64,000 nt of DNA from Tolypothrix sp. PCC 7712 (GTDB lineage: Bacteria; Cyanobacteriota; Cyanobacteriia; Cyanobacteriales; Nostocaceae), in the NCBI RefSeq assembly GCF_025860405.1, contig NZ_CP063785.1:6387390-6451389 (forward strand), in the 5' to 3' direction. Numbering within the stretch: the first letter of the stretch is position 1; each line of letters opens with the position of its first letter. Both the position numbers and the translations under genes were made by a program. Shown one piece after another: positions 52,493-62,500 of the stretch. Below the pieces are notes generated by a model. It was not told the DNA's origin and did not search any database. It saw only the letters and a program-made list of their open reading frames with translations.

Positions 52493-53434
52493 ATGAATTT
52501 TGATTTATATTGGACTCAACGGGGGAGAGATAAGAAGATAGTCTTTTTACTGACTGGTTTATCTTGCTTGATTTTGCAAGCTTGCTATGACGAAGATGCC
52601 CTTTATACATGTACAACAACTCTCTTTCCCTTTCAAACTTCACTTTCATTTAATCCTAACTGTATAGGCGATCCTAGGGAGGGAATGAGCCTCATTAATA
52701 ACGGAGGAACATATTCCCAAAGGAACGTTGGGCTGACTTCCACTGGTAAATGGGGATATGCCAATCTCAACGCTGAGATTGTTGTTCAACCCCAATATGA
52801 CAGCGCTAGAGATTTTGCAGAAGGATTAGCCTCTGTAGGGCTAAATGGCAAATCGGGATTCATTGACAAAACGGGAAAAGTTGTTATCCCCCTTCAGTTT
52901 TCCGAAACTTTTGCTTTTTCCGAAGGGCTTGCAGCCGCAAAACTTAATGGTAAATGGGGGTATATCGACAAAACTGGTAGAGTGATTATTCCGTTTCAAT
53001 TTACTGAAGCACTTGCTTTTTCCGAAGGGCTTGCAGCCGCAAAACTTAATGGTAAATGGCGTTATATCGACAAGGCTGGCAAACTTGTATTTTCCTTTAA
53101 TTATGGAGTCTTGGGCTTAATTGATCCTCCTGCTTTTACCGAAGGTTTCGTTGCAGCAGAACTGAACGGCAAGCTAGGATTTATAGATAAAACTGGTAAG
53201 GTTGTTATCCCCTTTAAGTTTGATGCTCAAGGATATGGGCTTCATCCTTCTTTTTTACAGGGGCTTGTAGCGGTAAAACTAAACGGTAAATGGGGATATA
53301 TCGACAAAAGTGGTCAAGTTATCATTCCGTTCAAATATAATTACACTCGAAGATTTGATGATGGCACAATAGAAGTAAGTATTGGGGAAAAAGGTGAAGT
53401 TTTTGACAAAACAGGCAAACCCATCGGCAAATAG
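52493..53434 (+). CDS. WG-repeat lipoprotein
   Basis: A 313-residue protein built of about six WG repeats of around 45 residues, each of the form LNGKWGYIDKTGKVVIPxxF followed by an AFSEGLAAAK-type segment. Two neighbouring repeats (about 145-190) are almost identical in DNA as well (CTTGCAGCCGCAAAACTTAA at 52930 and 53031), a sign of recent duplication. The N-terminus has an export segment ending in a lipobox, LILQAC, so it is probably an anchored surface or periplasmic protein. WG repeats form beta structures used in binding; the ligand is unknown. The start at 52493 follows AT-rich DNA without a strong ribosome-binding site. Confidence 0.85.
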   Translation: MNFDLYWTQRGRDKKIVFLLTGLSCLILQACYDEDALYTCTTTLFPFQTSLSFNPNCIGDPREGMSLINNGGTYSQRNVGLTSTGKWGYANLNAEIVVQPQYDSARDFAEGLASVGLNGKSGFIDKTGKVVIPLQFSETFAFSEGLAAAKLNGKWGYIDKTGRVIIPFQFTEALAFSEGLAAAKLNGKWRYIDKAGKLVFSFNYGVLGLIDPPAFTEGFVAAELNGKLGFIDKTGKVVIPFKFDAQGYGLHPSFLQGLVAVKLNGKWGYIDKSGQVIIPFKYNYTRRFDDGTIEVSIGEKGEVFDKTGKPIGK

Positions 53435-53454
53435 TTTTCTTAGCTGATTACGAA

Positions 53455-53919
53455 TTACGAATTGGGATAGTGCATGAACACGACAGGAACCCGAATTAAC
53501 TTTTTTCCTAACTGTGACAAACCAAACTTAGATTTCAGCGATCGCGGTAATTCTTCAAAGGCGATCGCAACAAAGCCAAAACGACTGTAAAATTCTGCTA
53601 GACGTTGTCCTAGGCATTCTAGATATAACGGTTGCGTGGCTGTAGCGATGAGATGCTGTGTCAGTAAACTCCCCAAACCGCGATCGCGCCAAGCTGGTGC
53701 AACTACCAAACTACCCAATTCTTGAGTATCATCAAAGTTGCGTAGCTGTCCACAAGCTGCTAATTTTCCATTACACTCAATCACCCAAAATTGTTGCCAA
53801 CGTAATTGAGTGGGATCGAGTTTAGCAGATAACACCAACAACCGAATCGGCCAGTTATCTTCAGATGTTGCTTTACGGAGAATACAGCCAGATGGTAATT
53901 CTAAATTGCTCTGGTTCAT
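53455..53919 (-). CDS. GNAT family N-acetyltransferase
   Basis: A 154-residue enzyme expected to transfer an acetyl group from acetyl-CoA to an amine. The N-terminal ILRKATSEDNWPIRLLVLSA, the central GSLVVAPAWRDRGLGSLLTQ with the pyrophosphate-binding Arg-rich loop, and LAEFYSRFGFVAI near the end follow the GNAT order. The substrate is unknown. The gene converges on the WG-repeat gene; only 20 bp of AATTACGAATT filler separates the stops. Confidence 0.9.
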   Translation of the reverse strand: MNQSNLELPSGCILRKATSEDNWPIRLLVLSAKLDPTQLRWQQFWVIECNGKLAACGQLRNFDDTQELGSLVVAPAWRDRGLGSLLTQHLIATATQPLYLECLGQRLAEFYSRFGFVAIAFEELPRSLKSKFGLSQLGKKLIRVPVVFMHYPNS

Positions 53920-54278
53920 TAATTATTCTTATATAATTTATCTGGTAAAGATTTCGATTTTACGGCTATTCAATTTACTCAGAATCCACTGCTAAATCAT
54001 AGAAGTCATATTTGATTTTTGCAAAGTGATTATACATCTATATATTTTCTCATCTATTAACTCTTGATAATTTAAATTTTGTAATCCTTCCCAATGACAG
54101 ATGACTAATGACCAATGACAGCTTACAAGATTTATTTGCAATTGCACCAACTACTGAACATCTGAAACATAACCTCCGATAGAGGTATGAAGCAACCTTA
54201 ACCATATTCTAGATAGATTCAAGTCCCCTTCAGATATTCATAAAATAAGGCATAAATTAAATCACAGGAACCTTAATT
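53920..54278. other. intergenic region, no gene seen
   Basis: AT-rich. A short AATGACAGATGACTAATGAC stretch at about 54093-54112 belongs to the repeat class of 18225-18268. AGGAA just before the ATG at 54279 is the only regulatory element seen. Confidence 0.45.
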
Positions 54279-54479
54279 ATGTCTGAACAAAAAAATCAAC
54301 AATCTAATAGTGAAGGTAGTACCCCTACAGCCTCTGGTGGTTATCAAACCCCCCTAGAAGATAGCATCCGCAAAACTGGTGATGCAGAAAAAAGCGATGC
54401 TAGAGAAACTGCTAAACCAGAAGCACCAGGTGAAGATAATGTAGCAGGTAGCCCCAATCAAGGTACTGAATCTCGCTAA
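54279..54479 (+). CDS. small hydrophilic disordered protein, unknown
   Basis: A 66-residue protein rich in Ser, Glu, Asn, Gly and Pro (MSEQKNQQSNSEGSTPTASG and AEKSDARETAKPEAPGEDNV), without hydrophobic core, signal peptide or Cys. It resembles stress-type intrinsically disordered proteins, but I recognise no family. CACAGGAACC before the ATG is a fair ribosome-binding site, and the composition differs from the surrounding repeats, which supports a real gene. Confidence 0.6.
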   Translation: MSEQKNQQSNSEGSTPTASGGYQTPLEDSIRKTGDAEKSDARETAKPEAPGEDNVAGSPNQGTESR

Positions 54480-54909
54480 TTATTCCCAACTCTGGAAAAT
54501 TGATATCTGAGCAGGGTCTTGTTCTTTTGGCACTAATTCAGCAAATTATGAGTGGAGAATTGTACTCTCATAGACAATTTCCACTCATTTTTGTTGGTTA
54601 TATAGTCAGTCAGATGTGTTACGCTATCGCTAACGCATCCTACTGGACTGACACAGCTAATTTGGTGCAATAGCAAAAATTCATTTCATCCGCGTTTATC
54701 GGCGTTTATCTGCGGTTCATTTCATCAAATCTAATGCCTCATTTTAGGCGTGTCAGTCCACTACGTGAATTTCAAAAATAAAATATGAATCCTATATATT
54801 TTAAAATTTAAATATCAGTACTATAGTAGTTCTAAATCATATTTAAATTGTCATCATTAGGGCAAGCTTGAGTTTTCTCTTGTCCCTGAACGTATAAATT
54901 CTGATTCAC
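54480..54909. other. intergenic region with palindromic repeat
   Basis: Contains the palindrome GTGTTACGCTATCGCTAACGC at 54613-54643, flanked by CAGTC-type sequence. A CCGCGTTTATCGGCGTTTAT stretch lies at about 54690. No gene is seen. Confidence 0.5.
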
Positions 54910-56385
54910 ATGGACTATTTACGGCTGCAAAATATTTCTAAACGCTTTGGGTCTTTTGTGGCTAACGATAATATTAGCCTGAGTGTGGCATCGGGGACTA
55001 TTCATGCAATTTTAGGTGAAAATGGTGCTGGTAAGAGTACTTTAATGAATATTATTAGTGGACTCTATCAGCCTGATGCAGGTGAAATTTATTTACAAGA
55101 AACACCAATAAAAATTACTTCGCCTCATGCAGCAATTAAATTGGGAATTGGCATGATTCATCAACATTTCATGCTTGTACCTCAATTGACTGTGACAGAA
55201 AATATTATTTTAGGGACTGAAAAAAGTTGGCGGTTAAATTTACGCCAGAAACAGCAAGAAATTGCCGCATTATCTCAAGCTTATGGCTTAGAAATTGACC
55301 CCTCTGCTAAAGTAGAAAATTTACCTGTAGGGGCACAACAAAGGGTAGAAATTCTCAAGGTTCTCTACCGTAAAGCTAAGTTGTTGATTCTCGATGAACC
55401 TACAGCCGTATTGACACCAAAAGAAGTAGAATCACTAATTGCAATTTTGCGCCAACTCGCAGCCACAGGTAACACAATTATCTTTATCAGCCACAAATTA
55501 GAAGAAGTGATACATCTGTGCGATACTGTCACAGTTTTGCGACAGGGAAAGGTTGTAGCCACAACTACAACAAAAGCAGCTACACCCCAACAGTTAGCAA
55601 CATTAATGGTAGGGCGCGAGATGTCTTTACAGTTTAATAAAAGCCCGAAATCTACAGGGGAAATTGTGCTATCGGTGCAAAATTTACAGGTTGCTGATAA
55701 TAGAAATATTTCTACTATTCGCAATGTATCTTTTGAATTGCGGGCTGGGGAAATTTTAGGTGTGGCTGGTGTCGATGGCAATGGACAGCGAGAATTAGCA
55801 GATGCGATCGCAGGTTTACGCACTATTGAGCAAGGTAAAATTGAGTTTAGCCACAATCCTTGCGTAGTGGGCTATATCCCCGAAGATAGGCAAACAATGG
55901 GATTGGTGATGCAATTTAGCATTGCCCAAAACTTAATTTTGAAGGCTTTTAAATATTTACCATTTTGTCGTCGTTTTTTGTTACAACAAGAAGCGATCGC
56001 TAATCATGCTCAAGCTGCAATCCATGAATTTGATATTCGCACCACAGGGAAAGATATCAAGGTAAACCAGCTTTCCGGCGGAAATCAGCAAAAGGTGGTG
56101 CTAGCGCGAGAAATAGCCCGCCAACCAAGTGTAATTGTCGCTATGCAACCCACTAGAGGTTTAGATGTTGGTGCAACCGCAGCAGTTCATACAAGATTAT
56201 TAACAGAACGCGATCGCGGTGCCGCAATTGTGTATATTTCTACTGAGTTAGAAGAAGTCATGGCAATGAGCGATCGCATTGCTGTAATCTACAGAGGTGA
56301 ATTTGTCGCCATTTTAGATGCACAAACGGCGACAGTAGCGGAGATTGGTTTGTTGATGGGTGGGGGAATGGGGAATGGGAGATGA
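54910..56385 (+). CDS. ABC transporter ATP-binding protein (BMP/nucleoside or sugar type, two ATPase domains)
   Basis: A 491-residue cytosolic protein with two ABC ATPase halves, as in importers for nucleosides (YufO/NupO) and ribose-type sugars. First half: Walker A GENGAGKST near residue 39, GMIHQHFMLVPQLTVTENII, signature-like LPVGAQQRVEILK, Walker B LLILDEPTAVLTP. Second half: degenerate Walker A GVDGNGQRELA, signature LSGGNQQKVVLAREIA and AMQPTRGLDVGAT, as usual for the family. Permease genes do not follow; the next gene is on the other strand. The BMP-type binding protein at 42885-43946 is a likely partner. The last codons (LMGGGMGNGR) run into a G-rich repeat, so the original C-terminus may have been altered. 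Confidence 0.9.
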   Translation: MDYLRLQNISKRFGSFVANDNISLSVASGTIHAILGENGAGKSTLMNIISGLYQPDAGEIYLQETPIKITSPHAAIKLGIGMIHQHFMLVPQLTVTENIILGTEKSWRLNLRQKQQEIAALSQAYGLEIDPSAKVENLPVGAQQRVEILKVLYRKAKLLILDEPTAVLTPKEVESLIAILRQLAATGNTIIFISHKLEEVIHLCDTVTVLRQGKVVATTTTKAATPQQLATLMVGREMSLQFNKSPKSTGEIVLSVQNLQVADNRNISTIRNVSFELRAGEILGVAGVDGNGQRELADAIAGLRTIEQGKIEFSHNPCVVGYIPEDRQTMGLVMQFSIAQNLILKAFKYLPFCRRFLLQQEAIANHAQAAIHEFDIRTTGKDIKVNQLSGGNQQKVVLAREIARQPSVIVAMQPTRGLDVGATAAVHTRLLTERDRGAAIVYISTELEEVMAMSDRIAVIYRGEFVAILDAQTATVAEIGLLMGGGMGNGR

Positions 56386-56490
56386 GGGGGATGAGGGGGA
56401 TAAGGGAGATGAGGGAGATGAGGGGGATAAGGGAGAAATTTTTATTACCAATTACCAATTACCAATTACCATGCCCAATGCCCCATGCCC
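56370..56490. repeat. GATGAGGGG/GATAAGGGA tandem repeats and ATTACCA units
   Basis: Nine-base units (GATGAGGGG, GATAAGGGA, GATGAGGGA) at 56382-56432 are followed by ATTACCA heptamers and CCCAATGCC units. The array fills the space between two convergent ABC genes and supplies the stop codon of the first. Confidence 0.8.
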
Positions 56491-56492
56491 AA

Positions 56493-58229
56493 TTACGCAA
56501 TACACTTAATTTCCCACTTTTCCCCATCACATAAATCTAAAACTTGTTGATGATATTTAAAGAGACTCTGGCGATGTCCAACACTAATAAAAGTTGCTTG
56601 TGTGTTGTACAAATGTTGATAGAGATTCTCTTCGTTTTTAATATCTAAAGCGCTAGTAGCTTCATCCAAAATGACATACTTTGGTTGAGATATTAAAATT
56701 CTGGCGAACGCAACGCGCTGTTGTTCACCTAAAGACAGCACATCAGACCAATCTTTTTCGACATCAAAACCGCCAAATCTTGCGGCTAAATCTGGTAAAT
56801 TGACTTTTTGTAAAATTTGCTCGAGTTCTTGGTCGCTGATATTAGTATTAAGTTGGGGATATACTAACTGCTCGCGGAGAGTTCCCAAGATCATATAAGG
56901 ACGCTGAGGTAAAAATAGGATTTCCTCAAGGTTGGGACGACTAATTGTACCAGTTCCAGACTTCCATAAACCTGCGATCGCTCGCAATAGAGAACTTTTT
57001 CCACAGCCACTTGTGCCGACAATTAATAGCCCTTGCGCTGGTTGCAATGTCAGCGAAACGTCGTGAAATAATATTCTTTGGTAGTTTGGTGTATACAATG
57101 TCAGGTTGTGAATTGCTAAATGGCTATTTTCGACAGTCTGAATTGTTGAATTCGGAACTATTTCGCAGGAATCGCTATTTTTAGGTTGTTTGATAAAATA
57201 ATTTAATTCAGCTAACCTTTCAATGGCTGCTGCAAAACCAGTCAATTTATCAAATGTGCGAGTAATCACATACATATCCCAAAACAGGATTAAAAATGCT
57301 CCTTGTGCTTCGGTATATTTTCCAATATCTAGTTGTCCCGATAGCACTAGTGGAGCCATAATTATTGCAGGTATTATTTGGGGTATAAATTCATAAATTT
57401 TGACAAATCCATTTAAATATAATTCCTGCCATAGCAGCAGATAATTATAATTTTTAAATACTAAATCAAACAAAGATTTAATATGGCTTAATTCTTGTGA
57501 TTCGCCTCGATAAAAAGCTACAGACTCAGCATTTTCTCGCAATCGGACTAAGCCAAAACGAAAGTTAGCTTCTTTTTTATTCTGGTCGAAGTTGATTTTA
57601 ACTAATTTTTTACCAAAGAAACCTGCCGTTACAAGAGTTCCACTGACGGCATAAACGACCAAAACAATCATGAGATTTGGTGAAATAAACCAGAGGACTG
57701 CAGTAAAAGCAATCATCTGTAAAGTAGCGTATAACACGTCAAAAAACAAAGAAATAAACCCATCAACAAAACTGAATATATCTTGAGATATCCGTTGATC
57801 TGGGTTATCAAGTTCTCTTTGCGATTGAGTAAGTTGATAAAAAGACCGATTTCTAAAATAGTGATTGAGGAAATGCTCCGTTAGCCAGCGTCGCCAGTAA
57901 AGAGTTAGCTTTTTTCTGATATAGTTGTAAGCTGCCCAAACTAGAACTAAAAAAAGGTATAAACCCAGCAAATAACTGATTGTTTCCCAGAATGTACTAG
58001 AATTTTTTGCCGTTAGCGCAGATAGTACATTACCCTTTTGAGTGTTAACAATGACATCTATTTGGGTAGTAGATAAAACAATCAATATGAGAATTGACAG
58101 CAATCCAATTGCCCCAAATTTCTCTTCGCTTTGCCAATAAAGTTTTCCTACCTGCCAAAATCTTTGTAAAAAACTTGGGTCAATATTTGTGATTTTACTC
58201 AGCCTCAATACTATATTTTGCTTGTTCAT
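56493..58229 (-). CDS. ABC transporter, fused permease-ATPase (SbmA/BacA-YddA-like)
   Basis: A 578-residue half-transporter. The N-terminal membrane domain (about 35-330) has roughly six helices and the SbmA/BacA-type motif region WRRWLTEHFLNHYFRNRSFY and NPDQRISQDI. The C-terminal ATPase (about 365-575) has Walker A GTSGCGKSS, LPQRPYMILGTLREQL, signature SLGEQQR and Walker B YVILDEATSALD. YddA/Rv1819c-like proteins of this build move peptides, cobalamin or similar cargo; the substrate here is unknown. It would work as a homodimer in the inner membrane. It converges on the BMP-type ATPase gene, and the two are probably unrelated in function. Confidence 0.9.
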   Translation of the reverse strand: MNKQNIVLRLSKITNIDPSFLQRFWQVGKLYWQSEEKFGAIGLLSILILIVLSTTQIDVIVNTQKGNVLSALTAKNSSTFWETISYLLGLYLFLVLVWAAYNYIRKKLTLYWRRWLTEHFLNHYFRNRSFYQLTQSQRELDNPDQRISQDIFSFVDGFISLFFDVLYATLQMIAFTAVLWFISPNLMIVLVVYAVSGTLVTAGFFGKKLVKINFDQNKKEANFRFGLVRLRENAESVAFYRGESQELSHIKSLFDLVFKNYNYLLLWQELYLNGFVKIYEFIPQIIPAIIMAPLVLSGQLDIGKYTEAQGAFLILFWDMYVITRTFDKLTGFAAAIERLAELNYFIKQPKNSDSCEIVPNSTIQTVENSHLAIHNLTLYTPNYQRILFHDVSLTLQPAQGLLIVGTSGCGKSSLLRAIAGLWKSGTGTISRPNLEEILFLPQRPYMILGTLREQLVYPQLNTNISDQELEQILQKVNLPDLAARFGGFDVEKDWSDVLSLGEQQRVAFARILISQPKYVILDEATSALDIKNEENLYQHLYNTQATFISVGHRQSLFKYHQQVLDLCDGEKWEIKCIA

Positions 58230-59316
58230 AGGCGATTTTACTCGTCTGGAGGCGAGTTATTAAACAATTATTAAAATTTAAATTATCACTATCAATAGAC
58301 AGATAACTATAAAGTTTCAATCGAAAAATACAATATTTAAGTTAGAAATGTATAAAGTTTAATTATGCTTAAGCGTGTTAGGTATTTGATGCTGTCAATG
58401 TATTTGCTGTTGATTTTCACAAAGAATAATCCAGAACTATGATTATTAATGGCTTTTGCAAGTAATTAGTTAAAATGAAAAATAGATAATGCGATCGCAT
58501 TACCTATTTTGGTACCTTAAATTGAGAAAAATTAGCAAATATTTCTATCGATTTAGTGATAAAAAAACAGTAAATTGTCAGACTCATTGAAGAGATATAT
58601 CGTCCCCGAAGTAGTCACCGAAGAGGCAGAAGGGCAGAGAGCAGGGGAGAATAAAAATATTCTCGGACTATAATTTTCGATAATTTATTTTCTGGAAGTC
58701 CCTTAAATGCTCATTAGCTTACAAAACCTTGACATCACAGCAGGTAAGGGGCTGTATCGTATCTCGTTGAAGATAGCTGGCGAAGTACCGGGGGATGAGG
58801 AAACAGGAATTTTAGATTTTAGATTGAAACCTCATCCAAAAGACGCTCGCGGACTCGCTAACGCTGCGCTATCACAAATCCAAAATTAAATTCTCCCATA
58901 CCCTATTTATACCTATTCCCTGTTCCCTGATTTCTGGAAAGATAGTCCGAAATACTGGCTGGGTATACTTTAAAAAAAATAAACAGTCTAAAAATCTTGT
59001 CACTAAACAAGATAAAGTGAGACGCAGTATTTTAGTAAGTGAGCCTGATTAAACTGAAATATGTAAAGTTTTGTATGGCAAGGGCAAAAGCTTAAAAGTT
59101 AAGGCTTTTCGCTGTTCTCCTGCATCTACTGCAATATAGTTTCGTTTATTGATAAGCATTTACTGAACTGCACATTTAAGCCTATAAGCCTCCAAATACC
59201 GCTTTGAGACGCAAGCAGCAAATATCCAACTCGTTCTCTGTTCCCTTACTGCTTCCAAGCAACCACACAGGCGACGCACTACCTGCTATGAATTCTGTTC
59301 CTTGTTCCTCGTTCCC
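58230..59316. other. long intergenic region, no gene recognised
   Basis: About 1.1 kb of mostly AT-rich DNA. Seen: a perfect 16-bp palindrome around a HIP1 site (TAATGCGATCGCATTA near 58489), an ATTTTAGATTT repeat with GC-rich dispersed-repeat DNA at 58809-58885 (CTCGCGGACTCG, GCTAACGCTGCGC), and C-rich repeats toward the end. A frame of 60 codons from 58707 is made largely of these repeats, so I do not call it a gene. Confidence 0.5.
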
Positions 59317-59442
59317 CAATACTGCTCGGTTAAGGATTTTCAACTCTTAATTTGGTTTAGGGAAAAGGTTCAAGGGTAAGGGTTAAAGGTTTTTTCTTGC
59401 CCCTTTTACCCTTCCCCTTTTCCCCTTAACCGACAAGTATTG
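59317..59442. mobile_element. 126-bp MITE-like element, copy 2
   Basis: Same ends and same length as 1253-1378: CAATACTGCTCGGTTAAGG at the left and CCTTAACCGACAAGTATTG at the right, with high identity inside. The flanking 10-mers, CCTCGTTCCC (59307-59316) and CCCCGTTCTC (59443-59452), match at 8 of 10 positions, consistent with an older target-site duplication. It lies about 150 bp upstream of the DUF4912 gene, in its probable promoter region. Confidence 0.85.
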
Positions 59443-59589
59443 CCCCGTTCTCTAGTCCCTTGTTTATTCCCAACAACTAAGAACAAAGTTAATAGAGATG
59501 TATAATTAGCGCGTCTCCTCCTTTTATAGATAAAAGCATAAGTTAAAGGCTGGCCGGATTTCTGTTTTCTGTACCCTGATAAGGAGCAT

Positions 59590-62500
59590 ATGTGGCAACA
59601 AGAAAAGAAAGATAGTGCAATAGTCAGACTGGCATTACTGCTGGCGATAGGAACTACACCTATGGCAGCAACTCTCTTAGTGCCAACACCGATACAGGCA
59701 CAATCTGCAACTGATGCTCCCGCTTTTCCTATGCCAAAAACATTGGAAAATGGGACTACAGTGCGGATTGATGGTTCAAGTAGCTTGAGTGTAATTAATC
59801 AAAACTTGAAACAGAGTTTTGAGCAGCAATACTCTGGAAGCAAAGTGGAAGTAGCGGCTAATGGTACTGATGCCGCACTGAAAGCTGTGCTAGAGGGCAA
59901 AATTGATGTAGCAGCCCTAGGACGTGGCTTGACACCACAAGAACAAGCAAAAGGGTTAGCGCAAGTCCGCTTATACCGCGAAAAGATTGCTATCATCGTC
60001 GGTGCGGAGAATCCGTTTAAAGGTAGCTTGACTGGTAGAGAATTTGCCAGGATTTTCCGGGGACGCAGCATTACAGATTGGTCGCAGGTAGGCGGGCCAA
60101 AAGGTAAAATTCGCGTTATTGATCGCCCCCCAAGTAGCGACACTAGAGAAAATTTGCGTAGTTATCCAGTATTTAAGGCTGCTAACTTCACTACAGGCAC
60201 AAATGCAATTCAAGTACCGGAAGATAACACCGCAGAAATCGCCAAGCAATTGGGTAAAGATGGTATCAGTTATGCTTTAGCCAATCAAGTATCGCAACTC
60301 CCAGGGGTGCGGACTCTCAAGGTACATCAAACTTCACCTACCGAGCCCAAATATCCTTTCTCTCAGCCTTTAGTTTACGTCTACAAGAAAAACCCCAACG
60401 CTGCCACAGCTGCGTTCTTGGGCTTTGCGATCGCACCGCCAGGTAAGCAAGCCATTGAACAAGCCAGAACAGCTGAAGCAGCTGCGATCGCAAATGGTGG
60501 CATACAAGCTTTGGTAGCAACAACTGCTACTACTTCCCCGGCAGTTGCAGCAGTAACAACTAATACCACTTCTCCCACCATTGCGGCTGCCACAACTGCT
60601 GAAACCACTACCCCCACAACTGAGGCAACTACTGCCCCTACAACCGAGGGCATAACTAATACTGCCGACCCTAGTGCAACCACTGCCCCAGATGCAACCT
60701 CGGGAACTGCTGCGGATAACAATGCCAGCGTGCAGCGAGAAGCGCCATTTTGGTTATTATTGCCTTTGTTGGCGATCGCAGCTTTAGGCGGATTGTCTTG
60801 GTGGTTACTCAAAAGACGCTCATCAGCAGAAGACGCAGCAGATCAAGACTTAGGATCTGCTCCCACAGCACCACCTTTACCAGTAGACCCGAATCAGTCA
60901 GCACCCGCAGCCACTAACCCCCCTTTAGCAGCAGGCACAGGCGCAGCGCTATCATCGGAGGAGATGAGAAATAACGGCGAATTTGCATGGGATACCGAAG
61001 CACCAGCAGCAGTGGTGAATACTTCTTATCCCAACTTAGCAGATGCGTCTAAAGTTACACCTCAACCTGAATCGCCGCCAGAACCAGTATTATCTGATAC
61101 TTCAGATGCTCCTAGCGCCAATGCGACAGAACCGCCTCAGCCAGAATCCAATATTGGCGAAAATATCTCCGCAGCAGGTGCTACAGCCTTGGCTGGAGGT
61201 GCAGCTTTAGCAGCAGGTGCAGTCGGCTGGTCTGTGGTAGATAGTAGAGAAAGCGCTCCCGAAGATGCTAATACTACAATCCAAGGCAGTGATTATACTC
61301 TATGGGATACACCTGCATCTGATGAAGTACTAGCTGAGATAGAACAGCCCAGCCCCGAAACTACAGAGGCAATCCCAGATTCACCGCCAGTTCCAGAACC
61401 CACAGCAGATGTAGTCTCAACAATTGAAATTGCACCTGCCAATACTGATACGCCAGATGTCGGCGAACCAACATCGGATGTAGCACTGCCCATTATTGAA
61501 GCAACCGCCGCACTACCCAATTTACCAGCAGTGAGCGAATCTACATCAGAGGTATTGCTACCAGATGTGGAAACAGCCACCACAATCCCAGAGTTGCCAG
61601 ATGTCGGCGAACCTACAGCAGATATATCACTACCGGATCTGGAAGAACCAACATCGGATGCATCACTGCCAATTATTGAAACAGCTGCTGCACTTCCCCA
61701 TTTGCCAGCAGTGGACGAACCTACATCAGAAACAGCCGCTACACTTCCAGATTTACCTGATGTTCCAGATGTGGACTTAAATGCCATAGCAGACGAAGCC
61801 GAAGCCACTGCTGAACCCACAGAAGAAATCGAGGAAATTTTCGCGAATCTGCCAGAAGAGACCACAGAAACAGCAGCAAGCTTACCCGCAGATAATTCTC
61901 TACCTAATTTAGGGGCTGTAGCTGCTGGTGCAGTAGCAGCAGGTGCAGGAATTGGCGCTTGGTCTCAAGTTTATGGTAGTGAAGAATCGCCGACATCAAA
62001 CATACCAACTGCGACAAATGATCGTGATGCCGCAGTAGCAGCAGATAATGTTGAGAACCAAGTTACTCTCAGATCCCACACACCCAAATGGGCTTATGCT
62101 GCGTGGCAAATTTCTGATGCTAACAAGCAAATATTGACAGATTCCGGTTCTCCATTATTACTGCGGTTATATGATGTGACTGGCATCGACCTGAGTTATC
62201 AAACTCCGCACCTGGTGCAGCAGTATGAATGCGATTTAGCATCATACGATCGCTTTGTGGCAATTCCGGCTAGCGATCGCAACTACATCGCAGAAATTGG
62301 TTATCTTGCAGCAAATAACTGGGTATTAATCGACCGTTCTGAGACCGTGCGTGTCTTTAGCAGTCCCTACACCACAGAGGAAGCAGCAGACAGCCAAGTA
62401 GCAGACAAAGTCAGCCTTTCGCCCCAAAGTTTGCACTCAGCGAATGTTTCCTGGCAAATTTCCGACACAACCCAGCAGAAACTGCAAGAATCAGGCTCGC

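Noticed and set aside
58364..58441. 25-residue hydrophobic peptide frame (MLKRVRYLMLSMYLLLIF...)
   Set aside because: Resembles a tiny membrane subunit in size only; no match to known photosystem or cytochrome small subunits and no clear ribosome-binding site.
58707..58889. 60-codon plus-strand frame upstream of the DUF4912 gene
   Set aside because: Half of it is the ATTTTAGATTT repeat and a GC-rich dispersed repeat; no ribosome-binding site and no recognisable domain.
61293..61865. 190-codon minus-strand frame rich in Ser/Gly/Val
   Set aside because: Antisense shadow of the acidic repeat linker in the DUF4912 protein.
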